From contig JAVLUZ010000142.1 in the NCBI GenBank assembly GCA_036768485.1, forward strand, positions 5,030,581-5,094,580: 64,000 nt of DNA, read 5' to 3'. The notes beneath the pieces were generated by a model. That model worked only from the letters and a program-made list of their open reading frames with translations, was not told where the DNA came from and did no database searches. Below are positions 1 through 11,630 of this stretch, in pieces (positions within the stretch are counted from its first letter, which is position 1; each line of letters starts with the position of its first letter). The position numbers were made by a program, and so were the translations under genes. The DNA is from Mermis nigrescens. Its lineage: Eukaryota; Nematoda; Enoplea; Mermithida; Mermithidae.

Positions 1-142
1 TCGAGATTTAAATCGATTTAAGGCAACGACGATTCAAGGATAAATTGTATTTACAAGGGCGATTCAACAATATTTTAACTATATTAACATAATGCATAAA
101 AAATACTGTCTGCATAACAAGAGATACTGAAGAAACAAACAA

Positions 143-289
<147 letters not shown>

Positions 290-435
290 CATCCAAAACT
301 GACCAAAAACTTGTAAACGCAAGATTATGCCCAAGGTCGGGGGCTTGAATCATTTCGACCTCAGGGGTTAGATAGAGATCAACCGACCTCGGACGACGGG
401 GATACCCCCATCCCACGTTACTTGATAGTGGCGGA

Positions 436-689
436 CATACGTGGGCAGCAAGAAAATTCTGGGGGGGTGTGCAAGATTTTTTGAAGGTCAAAAAATGGTG
501 GTATGGCGATAAAAACACTATTTTTCGACGTTTCCCATCAAGCACTATCCATTGGCATCAAAAAATTGCGAAAAAAACGAAATAAATTTTCAAAAATTGA
601 ATTCTGGGGGAGGGTATTTTTATTTCTGGGAAGGGGGGTATTTTGGTTTCTGGGGGTGCATACCCCCAAACCTCCCACGCCTAGGTGTG
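436..689 (+). mobile_element. Family A MITE, copy 1 (hAT-type)
   Basis: 254-bp non-autonomous element. Its ends are CATACGTGGGC and the inverted CACACCTAGGC. The 8-bp direct repeat GTGGCGGA lies at 428-435 and 690-697 and is a perfect target duplication. The body has G-run stretches (CTGGGGG) and a conserved stretch around GGTGGTATGGCG. The flanks resemble family B (GTGGCGGA...TTTTC, then GGGGGCGGAACCCC), so copy 1 probably landed inside a family B element. No transposase is encoded. Confidence 0.85.
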
Positions 690-697
690 GTGGCGGA

Positions 698-2018
698 GCC
701 ATGATTTTCTCGATCGGAGGGGGCGGAACCCCGAATTTCCCTAATAGTGTCAAAAATTGTCCGAAAAATTCGTCCATTACATATGCTTAAAGTAGCGGTT
801 TCCGCCGTCTTTTGATAGACAGAATCATCTGTGACCCGACACTTAAAAAGTTTCAAAAATTTTCAACTTTAAGTAAAAAACTTGTAAAAAAAATACTTTT
901 GTTTTGTAATGCAATTTTTAAGCTTTTCTCCACTGTTCTGGCATTTCTTAAGTGACTTTTGATACGTTTTTAAACGCATTTACAAGCTTTTCTGCACTGT
1001 TCTGGCTGCTCCTAAGTGACTTTTAATGTGAATTTTTTTTTAATTTTCGAAAAGTTTTTGACAAATTGTTTGTCACAGAAGTTATCAAAAATGCATTTTG
1101 CCTTTTAATCTGCACATAAAATGCCAAAGCGTCGCATAACTGTAGTAGCAGATAAATTTACACTTCTGACAGAGCTGTGAAATGGTCACGTATACAAAAT
1201 ATGCTGGAAGGCGCGAAGCGCCCAATAAAATATGGTTGAGGGTTCAGGGGACGCGCTGAAAGACCGCTTGACGGGGTCTGAGGCGGAGCAGCAGAAAATT
1301 TTGAGTTCCTGAAGTTTCTGAGAAACAGGGTAACGAGAAAAAATTAAGGATTTTTGAGTCACAACTAAAATTTGAATTTGAATGAATCTGAATTTACATA
1401 ACTCACCTCACCAACATTTCCATTAATGATTAGCAAACTTCCATTCCATCCAACAAGTATGATCCTCACATTCAGGCTTTTTTCTGCACGGGTCCCTGTG
1501 CACCGGTGCACAAATTGCGAGAAAAATTTTGTGCACTCCAATTTTCGCTGAAATTCTACCAGCTTGATTTTCATACCAAAACAAGTCTGATATTTTTGAA
1601 CTCCAAGTCGTTTTATGCAGAAAAGACATTCTATCTACCTCTTATTAAATTTTCTGTACAACAAAATTCTGAAGCCAGGCAGCTTTTTTGAAACAGAATT
1701 CAGCTGCTGCCTTAAAACAGTACAGTGCCAAAAAAACTTACGTCTTGCAATTTTTTCAAAAGTGCTAGATGGAAATATACAATCAGTCATGCGATTCGCA
1801 GTGAAGAAAAAAATTACTTGCCGTTGCATTTCTTACAAAATTTAGCATGGTGTATTGCATATTCTGCAGAGACCTTGTGTATAAATGTGAGCAAAAGCGG
1901 ACCAAAAAATTATAACAGAACCAAAAAATGTCTTCTCATCCTCAGAAAAGGATCTGATATTCTCTGATCAAGGTATTTTCTATTTCAATTTTAGTTATAA
2001 CTGAAAAATGAAAAAAAC
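698..2018. other. No gene seen; AT-rich repeat-derived sequence
   Basis: The first part continues the family B-like host of the MITE ending at 689. A GGCGC-GAA-GCGCC hairpin lies at 1210-1222 and a perfect 16-bp palindrome TGTGCACCGGTGCACA at 1497-1512. On the - strand a GAG|GTGAGT donor-like site near 1402 follows a short open frame. It has no recognisable homology and is too weak to call an exon. Confidence 0.5.
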
Positions 2019-2078
2019 AAAGAACGAAAGAAAGAAAACGCTTCAAATATTTGAAGCGTTTTCTTTCTTTCGTTCTTT
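2019..2078. repeat. Perfect 60-bp palindrome
   Basis: The two arms match base for base around an AAATATTT centre at 2048/2049. The inner arm sequence is CGCTTCAAATATTTGAAGCG, flanked by AAAGAAAG and CTTTCTTT tracts. Imperfect pairing continues outward to about 1998-2103. This could be a small foldback remnant or a cruciform-forming site. Confidence 0.9.
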
Positions 2079-2164
2079 CTTTCTTTCTCATTTTCTCAGT
2101 TTTGCTCGCATTTTTCAAAAATATTTTGGTCCCAATGGGGCCCCTAAATCCGCCAGTGCATATA

Positions 2165-2300
2165 CGCTCTAATGCCGCGCGCTCTAATGTCGTTGCGCTC
2201 TAATGTCGCGCGCTCTAATGTCGTTGCGCTCTAATGTCGCGCGCTCTAATGTCGGTGCTATAATGTCGGCGCTCTAATGTCGTGCGCTCTAATGTCTGCG
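2165..2300. repeat. Minisatellite, unit CGCTCTAATGTCG(N)
   Basis: About nine units of 14-16 bp built on CGCTCTAATGTCG. Long (GTTG-ended) and short (GCG-ended) units alternate in the first half, giving a roughly 31-bp dimer. The array follows a family B-like right end, CCTAAATCCGCCAGTG, at about 2141-2156. It resembles the subrepeat-built ends of the foldback-like elements elsewhere in this window, but no inverted partner was found nearby. Confidence 0.85.
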
Positions 2301-2790
2301 TGCCAAATATTCTAGTGCTTCAGACTACGATAGCAATTCGATTCGCAGTTTACCTGTTAGAGTCAAAATTGTTTTGTGCAAATCTGATAATTTTCAGCTC
2401 TGTCGGACTATCAGTATTCACAGAGCTACAAAATGTTAAGGACAATGAAAAATAACTAAATTTCTCGGTGCCATGAGCCACTTATGATTTTCGAATTTTT
2501 TTCAATAAATAGGCCGTAAATTGTACATGAAAATGGTGAAAATATTAAAAATTTTCGGCACTACGCGCCGCTTTAAACGTTTTGTATTTTTGATCGCGAG
2601 AAACCCGTAAATTAGCTTTGCTATGCGACTAAAGGTAGAAAAACGTAGTTTTACTATACATAACGTTTTACTATACCATATCATAGCATTAAATGCAAAA
2701 GTAGTCTCCAAAATTTCTGTTTGATGCCTCTGACGTGCTTTACCACATATGAAAGTTTTTCAAGTTCAACAGGGCAACATGTGTATACAT

Positions 2791-3049
2791 CATACCTGGG
2801 CGTGGGGGTTGGGGGTATGCACTCCCCCCAAGAAACCAAAATACCCCCAGAAATCAAAATCCCCCCAGATTTCAATTTTTGAAAATTGTTTCGTTTTTTC
2901 CGCAATTTTTTGATGCTAATGGATAGTGCTCGATGAGAAATTTTGAAAAATGGTGTTTTTTCGCCATATCACCACTTTTAAAGCCATTTTTTGACCTTCG
3001 AAAAAATCTTGCACCCCCCTCCCCAGAACTTTGTTGCCGCGCACCTGTG
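2791..3049 (-). mobile_element. Family A MITE, copy 2 (minus orientation)
   Basis: 259-bp copy of the same family as 436-689, inverted. It starts CATACCTGGGC and ends in the inverse of CACAGGTGCGC. The flanking octamers GTATACAT (2783-2790) and ATGTACAT (3050-3057) match at 6 of 8 positions, consistent with an eroded target duplication. Confidence 0.78.
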
Positions 3050-3057
3050 ATGTACAT

Positions 3058-6000
3058 ATGCATATGTATACACGCCTATTATGCATTTGCATGTGCATCG
3101 CTTCGTGGTGAAGTTGTTGGGTTGCTGTTATTATTTTGTTAAATCATGTTTTCCGATGAAAATCGCATGTTACATACATAACTTATAGATAATTAAAAAC
3201 TATATGTGTTAGGTAAGTGTATGCATGTGCATGTCAACGTGGTGTGTACGTGCGCGTCGGCCGATCTGATCTGCTCCTCCCTAACATTACACCGCATCAA
3301 GCAGTTTTATGAATGCTTCTTCATCAAGTTCTACTTCACTTCTCCACCGCCCCTGATCTTGTTATCTCTCTCGCTTCAGCATTTACGATCAAGTCCGTTG
3401 GGCTCTGTTCTTCATCAACCTTGAGAAAACCTGTTTAGTACCTATCTACTCTTCCATCAGCTTGCAATCATATGCATTTTATGGCGCAGTATCTGTATGC
3501 GAGTGAGCGGGGAAAATGAAATATTTATGCGTAATTGCACGGATAATGACGCAGGATTCCTGGAGACCGTGCCTGGGCGCCCGTTTTGAACGATTTGTTG
3601 AAGGCGTCGTACACGTATTCGCGTGTTTAAACTTTTGTGACGTCACCACGACACGACGTTTCGACTTCGAATATGCTATGTTCCACAAGCAATTGTCTGG
3701 CAAGCAGTTGCTAATAAGTGACAGCCTGCCAATAAGCAGCGTGTCATTTGATATGCGTACGCTTTTTTGAGAGTGTCACTTGGAATTATGCTGTCGAAGG
3801 TCGTTGTTCCTTTTTAATATGCTTGTTGCTTTATTGCGCCGATATTGATGTTGGAATTTCTGATCTTGGTCGGTACTTGCTAACTTACTAAATCCTAATA
3901 TATGTGCCAGTGTTCACGAAGTTGCTTTAACAAGGTTGCTAATTCAGTTCATCTAGTTTAAAGTCTAGGAAATTTTCTGAGATTTGATGCCCGAAAAAAG
4001 GTTTTACAGCCTTCTTGGTTGAGCAGATTATGAAAAATAATCTGAAAACAAATATTTGTGATAAATTAGCTTGATTCACTGTTGGCAATAAGCATCACCT
4101 AATTTATACGAAAATAATGTATAATGACAAAAGCTTTTACCTTTCGTATAAACACAGGTTTTTGCTAATGTTTGTATTCTCTGGGCTAATGTAAATATGT
4201 TTCTAAAGACTAGGATTTTCGCCATTTTGTATTTAACTGCCGATTATGTCAAAGTTTTGCATTTATATAATATACATAGTTTTCATGAGCATGTGGTCTC
4301 ATTTTTCACGCCCACAAAAGTTATTGTGTGAAGAGGATTGCAAATTAAATAAATTGAAGAAAAAATAACGAAAATTGCTAAAAAAAGATTAGGTTAAATA
4401 AATTAAAATGAATTTGTGCGTCAAAATAGGTATTTTATTTCTCGAAAGTTACTATTTTGAGGAAACTATTCGTTTTAGCATGCAGACAGCCGATTCCCTG
4501 ATATGTAAATATCCGAATGCTTTGTATGTTTTTAAACTGTTTGCCAAAATTCATTCAAGTGCGCTCCATTTTTGGAATCGCATAAATATAGATGCGTACA
4601 AAACTTAGCTGGAAATAGTGAGCCGTATTTTTAGTTTCACTTTCTCACGCTATCAAAATAGATAGTATACACGTACATGTGTATTTATGAATCCTTACCT
4701 TGTCGGTCGCTTCTCCCGTTTCACACTTTGTTGCACAGTCAAAACAAGGCGCACATGGATGGGATTTTTATAGCTCCTGCATAAAACAAGCAGTGTGGAA
4801 ATTGTGATGGACGCCTCATTCCCTACAACGCGAGTTTTGGTTTATTTCGAGCATTTTGACCGATGTAACTGAAATCAGTAGTAAAAAAGCTATTCGCGGG
4901 AACGCGCGCTCTATTTCGATCCAGCCTCGCGGAACCTGACTACTGCACAAAAATAAACCCCAAAATCTTCCTGATTTAGGATAGGTTTCTGAAAATATTG
5001 ACCATGTGGAACCACTGTTTTGGCTTGGCTCCTTCGACACCCGTAGTAAACGTCTGTGATTTATTTTTTGTCTATCGATGCAAGTACTGCCTAGCATATC
5101 AGATGACATTTTTGCTTACACTTGTAAACAACCCAAACGAGTCTGATCTGATTGATCGCGCGAGGCGCCGCTTTGGCGGCGACCGTTGTTTGCTGAAGCT
5201 TATTTTTGGCTAGATTAGTTAATTAATGCGGAGTTTAGTTGATGAGGTCACGGTATTTTCGTTTATTATTTTTTTACGGACGCGGTATTTGCAACTCGAT
5301 TCTTTATCAATAGCTTTGTTTCGTCTGACATGTGAACCGAATTTCGACTTCGGCGAAAAAACATAAAATGCACGGTAGTAATTTGCGCGATAAGAGGCAT
5401 GATATAAAGTGCGAGTTTAGCGATATCGCCGCTGTTTTGGTATGCAAGGCGTCCGTCATTGTTATGTATACTATCATCGAAAATCCTTATTCTTTTCAGT
5501 TTCAAGTTGAGTACCTAAGCTAATTCCAACTTTTGAGCGACTTCACTTTTTGGTATGAAAACGCCAAGCTTCTTAAGCTGTTATACATTACGGGGAAAGG
5601 TTTTTTTGTTATGCCGGAATCGGACTCGGTTCTAATGCAGCTCATAGTTCGCCAATTGGCCTGATGCATGAGCTTTTTTCTTGACTGGTTTTTTCTTATC
5701 GCCTCTGTTACTTGCTCGTACATATACTGGCGGCGGTCGTTAGACACTAAAAGTGGCATAAATTTCTAGGCAGGCTGGCGAGCAACGCAGCAGAATTCGA
5801 TGTTGCATTGTTGTTCGGCATGCGACTATTTTGTGCATCGTTCGTTGCATAATGGGCGGTTTTGAGAAACGGGTAATCTCGATTTTTTTTGGGGCCATAA
5901 ATAGCAAACGTCTATAATGTAGGTAGTTAGGTACATGGGCAGGTAGAAGAGGTAGGTAGGTATCTCGCCTAACTGGTTTTTGGGTTATTGCGTGGCAAAA

Positions 6001-6133
6001 GTGCTGGGGCGCTCGGCTCAAGTTTGGCTCAGTACAACGCCTTAATAATAACAGCCACTCTTATCAATACAACTGGACTCAATTTATACGACGCCTAAAA
6101 CCCTTCAACGACGGGCTCGCGGCGGGACCGGCG
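3058..6133. other. Three kilobases without a recognisable gene
   Basis: Mostly AT-rich sequence without obvious repeats. An 84-codon ATG frame at 3516-3770 has no recognised domain and no supporting splice context. Base composition rises towards GC from about 4890 to 6130. This stretch could be a single-copy upstream or intergenic region of Mef2. I see no firm exon. Confidence 0.4.
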
Positions 6134-6225
6134 TATAAAAGCATGCTGGCCTATGCGAACTCACGTACATGCATAGTGTATAGCGCGCTAGTGTCCTTAG
6201 AGTCAGTGTACGTTCAGTGTTTATT
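6134..6225 (+). promoter_or_regulatory. TATA-box-like core promoter or LTR promoter remnant
   Basis: GTATAAAAG occurs at about 6134-6142 after a GC-rich stretch. Two TCAGT initiator-like motifs lie about 70 and 80 bp downstream. That spacing is longer than the usual 30 bp, so the TATA box and these motifs need not belong together. A family A MITE inserted at 6255. A host gene promoter and a decayed LTR are both possible. Confidence 0.3.
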
Positions 6226-6254
6226 CGTCCGTGTTGAACTAAATTACTTGGTGC

Positions 6255-6487
6255 CATAGGTGGGCAGCACCAAAATTCTGAGGGGGGGTGAAAAAATTTT
6301 CAAAGGTTAAAAATGGCCTTAAAAATGGTGGTATGGCGAAAAAAACACCATTTTTCGACGTTTCTCATTGAGCACTATCCAATGGCATCAAAAAATTGCC
6401 AAAAAAGCAAAAAAAAATTTTTCCTGGGGGGGTATTTCAACTTCTGGGGGGTGCATACCCCCCAAACCCCCCCCACGCCCATGTGTG
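6255..6487 (+). mobile_element. Family A MITE, copy 3
   Basis: 233-bp element with ends CATAGGTGGGC and inverted CACACATGGGC. It is flanked by a perfect 8-bp duplication CTTGGTGC at 6247-6254 and 6488-6495. It is nearly identical to the copy at 30022-30249, including the GGTGGTATGGCG core, so these two share a recent source. Confidence 0.9.
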
Positions 6488-6752
6488 CTTGGTGCGCGCA
6501 TAAAGCACACAAGTGTACGCACATAATACGTAGATATAGTCAGCAGGCGGTTCTGCATGAATGCGTTTTGCAACCCGAACGTTACGTGACATTGAGCTAA
6601 TCTAGAGAGAATTTCTTTTTCGAGAAAATTGAATCGAATCGATTTTCGTCCGCCTAGAAACAATGTGGCGCGTTGGCGTAGGTTTTCTATGAACTTTTTA
6701 TCACTAGAATAAGTGTGGTACGTGTCGAATGTTACAGCCCCTATTTTGTCTG

Positions 6753-6922
6753 CAGGGTTGCCAAGTTAGGGGTTTTCCCCATTATTTGGGGTTTTTTGAG
6801 GCCGTTGGAGGCTTTTTTAAATGATTGAGGTTTTTTTGCGCCTATGCTTAACTATTGGTTGGGGTTTTAGGCGGTTTGAGGTAAAAATTGCGGTTTTTTT
6901 TGACGAGCACTTGGCAACCCTG
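6753..6922. mobile_element. Family G MITE, copy 1 (hAT-type)
   Basis: 170-bp element. The inverted ends CAGGGTTGCCAAGT and CACTTGGCAACCCTG pair over about 14 bp. A perfect target duplication TTTGTCTG lies at 6745-6752 and 6923-6930. The body is a series of GGGTTTT/GAGGTTTTT motifs. Confidence 0.93.
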
Positions 6923-6930
6923 TTTGTCTG

Positions 6931-7607
6931 TACCTCCGTGCGTTTTAGACTGCCTAAAAAATTGAGCCATAGGTGATTGCCATTCACAGTTTCAACTTCA
7001 ATTTTGAAGAGCCATGCACGTATACCTTGATAGGAAAAATAGGAAGCACGGAGCAAACAAAAAACAAAAGAAAACTGGAAGATGGAAGAATTCCCAAATC
7101 ATAAATGAGGTCATTTGTAAACTGTTTTTCACCAAAGAGTGTGAAATTTGTAATTGATTCTACCATAATTCATTAAAAATTTATTCATTTTCTGCCACTG
7201 ATGTTTCATTGTTGTAATGAATTTTTATCGTCCTCTATGTTCTTGATAAGAGTTTGTAATTCACTGACTTTTCCGTGAGCGATACACTCTTCTACTCTTC
7301 CACGCTGTGAATCCTAGGTCCCGCAGAAATAATAATAATATGGGCTTCAAAGTTTTAAGTATTTACTTTGTCACTTAGAAAAATAAGCTATAAAGCTTAT
7401 CGCTGCATAGCGCGCGTTTCCTTATGCTCATATCATAGTGAAGCCGTCATTAGTTTGCTTTAGTAGGCTTTCTTTATATACTTACAGGTGGCTTCACTCG
7501 ATCCAACACGATTAATCGCATATCGTAATGCTAATAATCTAATGCTTGCTCTGTATTCCGTGAGATTTCGTGTCAATGTTGCGTTTTTCATATTATCGTG
7601 CTTTAAA
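6931..7607. other. No gene or repeat recognised
   Basis: Ordinary AT-rich sequence between a family G MITE and a long-TIR element. It contains a short AAT triplet run near 7329. No open frame with coding character was seen. Confidence 0.4.
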
Positions 7608-8145
7608 GGTATTGGTGTAGTATGTCTCCACCTTTTCAAAAATGCATCCACCTAGGCGTAGCATGTCTCCGCCTCACCTAAATTAATTCTTTTATGGATA
7701 GGAAGACACATCCAGCTTCCTTGGTGTGTCCCAATCTCGATAAAATTTGTTTTGTTTTTTTTGTTATTGTTTTTTCTGTTTTTGTTTGTTTTTTTTTGTT
7801 TTTATCACTGAAAAAAATATTATCGTTAATTATTGTGAAATAAGTTCAAGAAAAAGATCTAAATAAGGGGCAATGTCTTGCTATTTCGGCGATGATGTTG
7901 TTGAAAGGCGTCGGGATATTCTGCTGTGTTCGGTTTTACAGTTTTATGAAACATAACTGTATGGTTTTAAGTTATGTAAATTAGGTACCACTTATGCGAA
8001 CTATGGTTAAACCCGTACAGGTATGTTTTTTAAAACAGTTTTGTAAGAAGAAATATCCATAAAAAATAATTTTAGATGAGTTGGAGACATGCTACACCTA
8101 GGTTGGTGCATTTTTGGAAAGGTGGAGACATACTACACCAATACC
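7608..8145. mobile_element. Non-autonomous transposon with about 95-bp inverted ends
   Basis: The left end GGTATTGGTGTAGTATGTC and its inverse at the right pair over roughly 95 bp with few mismatches. Inside each arm the motif GTAGYATGTCTCC occurs twice. The ends can be read as TA-flanked (TA at 7610-7611 and 8142-8143), which would suggest a Tc1/mariner-like insertion. No longer duplication is evident. The 350-bp centre is T-rich and non-coding. Confidence 0.8.
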
Positions 8146-8516
8146 GTGCTGCCATCTCATAACTAATGAACTAGAGTAGTGTGTCGGTCTAGCTAAATCT
8201 AGCCGTCGCCAGTTGCCATGTGAATGAAAATAAGGTCATTCCATTGATTGTGTTGTGACCCACTAGATCCACCGTCCCGCTATACCCACTGTCCCACTAG
8301 ACCCAATTTCTTCGTCCCACTTGACCCACCGGAAATCCCACTAGACCCAACGCGTGCATAATGAGGTGTCCCAATAGACTCACCATTTTGCCACCGTCCC
8401 ACTAGTCCAACTATCTCAGAACAACCACCTGTAAAAGTAAAAGTATGAATATTATGCGCGAAACGGAAATTGGTAATTAAAGACCTAAAGGGAACCGTGC
8501 AAAGTATTACCACAAT

Positions 8517-9278
8517 CAGGCCTGTATTCAGGGGGCGGCGGGGTCCGGAATGGGAAAAAATTTTTCTCTCTCTTGGGTCCCCAAAGGAAAAAATTGGTGA
8601 AGTGCGTCTAAAACGCCACCGAAACAGGTTTTTAGCGTACTTTTGAGGTAGTTAACTCGAAATTTTCCTGTGCTTTGCGCCAGATTCATTGTTTATGTAT
8701 AGTTTGAAAAATCGCTCAAATTTGAGTTAGACTCAGTGAGTATGTCAATTTTTTCAGGCGCTGTGCGCCAGAGATCAGCTATAGCTTTTGTCTTCTAGCT
8801 CACTCAAAACCGCTCAAATTTGAGTTATGACACGGAAAACCTTAAATTTTCCCTGCGCTCCGCGCCGTACTTATTGATTATATATGTTTTTTGTCTTCTA
8901 GCCCGCTCAAAACCGCTCAAATTTGAGCCTGACATGCTGAATGTCAAATTTTTTGGCGCTTCGCGCCGAATTATTCATTAGCTGTATTGTTTTTTTGTAA
9001 AACACAATGATTAAATACAAAGGAAAGAGATAAGAAATAATTCGTCTATTAAGTGATGAGATATCAGCTTAAATGATGAATTTGCTGTATATGTGTAGGT
9101 ATATGTATCCATATGAAATAAAGTGGAATATTTTTAAAAAATTTTCTGGAAATTTTTCTTCGCCATCGTATAGAGCTCGCTAAAAACTGCCTTTATTTTC
9201 GCCTATCCCAATGTTTTTCGAGATATCTGGCTTCAAAAATTTTCGACCCCTCGAAATAAAATCCTGGATACGGGCCTG
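8517..9278. mobile_element. Family C hAT-type element, 762 bp
   Basis: The inverted ends are CAGGCCTGTATTCAGG and CAGGCCCGTATCCAGG. The flanking octamers ACCACAAT (8509-8516) and ATTACAAT (9279-9286) match at 6 of 8. Inside are three diverged units containing CGCTCAAATTTGAG, each associated with a GCGC hairpin (for example GGCGCTTCGCGCCG at 8955-8968). It has no coding capacity. Confidence 0.8.
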
Positions 9279-9344
9279 ATTACAATCAATAGTTCAAGAT
9301 CACAGCTATAATGTGAGAATTAAACGCGTATACTGGCCTGATTA

Positions 9345-9516
9345 CAGTGGCGGATCCAGGATTTTCCTAAGGGGGCGGTATTCCTAGGGGCGGAACCCTG
9401 ACTTGGGCGAAAAAATTAGCCGTTTTGACCCAAAAATTGCTAAAAAATCGCTCAAAAATCCTTAATTTTGCGCACTATTTCGGGCCCCCCGTCCCCCTCC
9501 CCTAAATCTGCCCCTA
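9345..9516. mobile_element. Family B MITE, copy 1 (hAT-type)
   Basis: 172 bp, starting CAGTGGCGGATCCAGG and ending with the inverse of TAGGGGCAGATTTAGG. The flanks CCTGATTA (9337-9344) and TCTGATTA (9517-9524) match at 7 of 8. The body has GGGGCGGAACCCTGAC and GCTCAAAAAT motifs. It is nested within foldback-like element 1. Confidence 0.85.
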
Positions 9517-10524
9517 TCTGATTACAATCATAAAATTTTTTTTATTTAAAAGAAATCTTAAAATGCTCCAGCGAATAAAAGCTGCCAAACTTTCAATGTA
9601 CCTATACGATTTGCCGCTAATTAGCGCCCATTTCTATGCGAGTGCACCTCAACTTAGACGCGTATCAATGTTATCTGAATAATTAACAATGATGCACAAT
9701 TGGATACACACATAACATTCTTCACAAAACACAGTAAAGCTGACTTCATGAAGCTGATAAAGCTTTATTTTGCGCGACCGAAAGTCACTCAACTTGAAAT
9801 TAAATTCCGAAATAATGTTTGGAGCAACGGAGAATACTGAGTACGCAGGCGCTAAAGTACATAGACCTCCATGGTTCTGTCTTGAAAAGCAGAATTTGAT
9901 TTTGAGCTATTGACAAAACCCAATTAACATTTTTGATTATCGTCGCAACAAAAGTGCTAAATTCACTCTGGCTGGACTACTTTTTACAAGAGCTCATTTA
10001 TATAAATAAGAATAAAAATATGTTCATGGAAAAATATTCGACAATGGTCAGTCGCCTATCTTTGTCACACATTATCATAGTACACGTACATACATATCTG
10101 TACTGTTCTGCGATTGCTGAATATTTCTTCTTTTGCATGCTGTAATTCGTAATGTACATCGTTTGATAAAAATTTGTCAACTAATTAATTAAACACGTCA
10201 TTCAATTTGCACGATTATTGGATAGACTGCGCATTTATGTTTGCTTATAAACGTACATAAGTAAACAAACCATTTTAGTGGTTTTAGTTTTTTAGTTTTA
10301 GTTCATGAAAAATCATGAAAAATTTTTTCTGGCGGTTCTCCCGAGATAGTTGGACTAGTGGGACGGTCGCAAGACAGTGGGTTTAGTGGGACAACTCATT
10401 ATGCACGTGATGGGTCTAGTGGGATTTCCGGTGGGTCTAGAGGGACGAAAAAAGGGTCTAGTGGGATGGTGGGTCTAGTGGGTCTAGGGGGACGGTGGGT
10501 CTAGCGAGATGGGACCGTTCCGTT

Positions 10525-11630
10525 TCTAGGAAATGACTTGTCGATGCCTTAAACACGCTTTGACGATTCACTTCGGTACCTATCTATTACGTTCTAGTCT
10601 AACTGCGCATTTTTTGCTTGCAGTCTACGATAAAATTTTAGAAAAAGCGGATGCTTATTTCAGTAATAGAAGCTCTCGATTTCGGGGTCTTCTGCGCGCG
10701 TAATATGTCCAAAAAAGGCATAATTTTGCTATATACCGCTTGTAGAGAAAAATTAGATTTTATGACCTTTAACCTTAATCGACATCGACATTCGTTGTAT
10801 AACGAAGTTTATCTGTTGCTTGATTTGCAAGACATTCTTAATTTATGTAGAAATTTTGATTAAGTTCACTGTATGCTTCATTTGCGGCTTTTACCGAAAT
10901 GTACTGTGGAAGCAAGCACAGGTGACAGATTTGCCTCGTAGATTAGGTTTACTGGCACAGAAGCTACATAAATTAACTTTGAAGTTGATTTGAATGAATT
11001 AGTTTAACGATTTCGATTTTGATCCATTTCTGGAATAATTAATTCTTAATTTTCCTAAAAAGCGGAGAAATTTAAATAGATTGGGATTCATGCACGAAGG
11101 AATTGAAAAATAACGATTGGCAGCGAAATTTGAAATATCACTAGGTTATGGATTGGGCCTGTCTTTCGCTGATGCTTCTATTCTAGCCCGGCCATGGTTT
11201 TGAAAATCTGAATACATCTGCGTAAATCATATTCGTTTTGGCTTTAATTCATATGTTTGATGTTGGCAGTGATGCACAAGCTATAAATGTTTCATAAGAA
11301 GTAACGTTAGGAGTTATTCGCAATGGCAGTCAGATTGCCCGGTAAATTCTGTACAAAAATAGCACAGCTTTTGTTAGGTGTGCTTAGTTAGTTGATTGGG
11401 ATCTTACGTTCACATAGCGAGAGGTTAGAGGAGGTATTGACCGGCTGAAGGATCCAAAAGTCATTAAGTCTAAAATAGTGGATTTTCAGGCATTTCAATG
11501 TAAAAATAGCCAAAAACTCAATTTATTGTATTAAAAATTCTGGATTTCACTCTCCCTTACCCCAAAATCTCGATTTTTATCCCTTCCTGGTCAACCCAAC
11601 CTCCCAACCTTGTGCATTTATGGTTGGTAT
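10525..11630. other. No gene seen between two elements
   Basis: AT-rich. A 70-codon ATG frame at 10651-10863 has no recognisable domain and lies in an unremarkable context. No strong repeat structure was noticed. Confidence 0.4.

Larger units (their letters stand above)
8246..10516. mobile_element. Foldback-like element 1 with minisatellite inverted ends
   Basis: The two ends (about 8262-8440 and 10330-10510) are inverted copies made of degenerate subrepeats of GGGTCTAGTGGGACGGT. Long inverted ends built from short tandem repeats are the hallmark of Foldback-type transposons. The outer flanks ATTCCATT (8238-8245) and GTTCCGTT (10517-10524) match at 6 of 8 positions. The centre has been invaded by the elements at 8517-9278 and 9345-9516. 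The rest of the centre is AT-rich and encodes nothing recognisable. A related element lies at 59241-60140. Confidence 0.75.

Noticed and set aside
3516..3770. 84-codon ATG frame
   Set aside because: Length is compatible with chance, no recognisable motif, and no adjacent exon signals.
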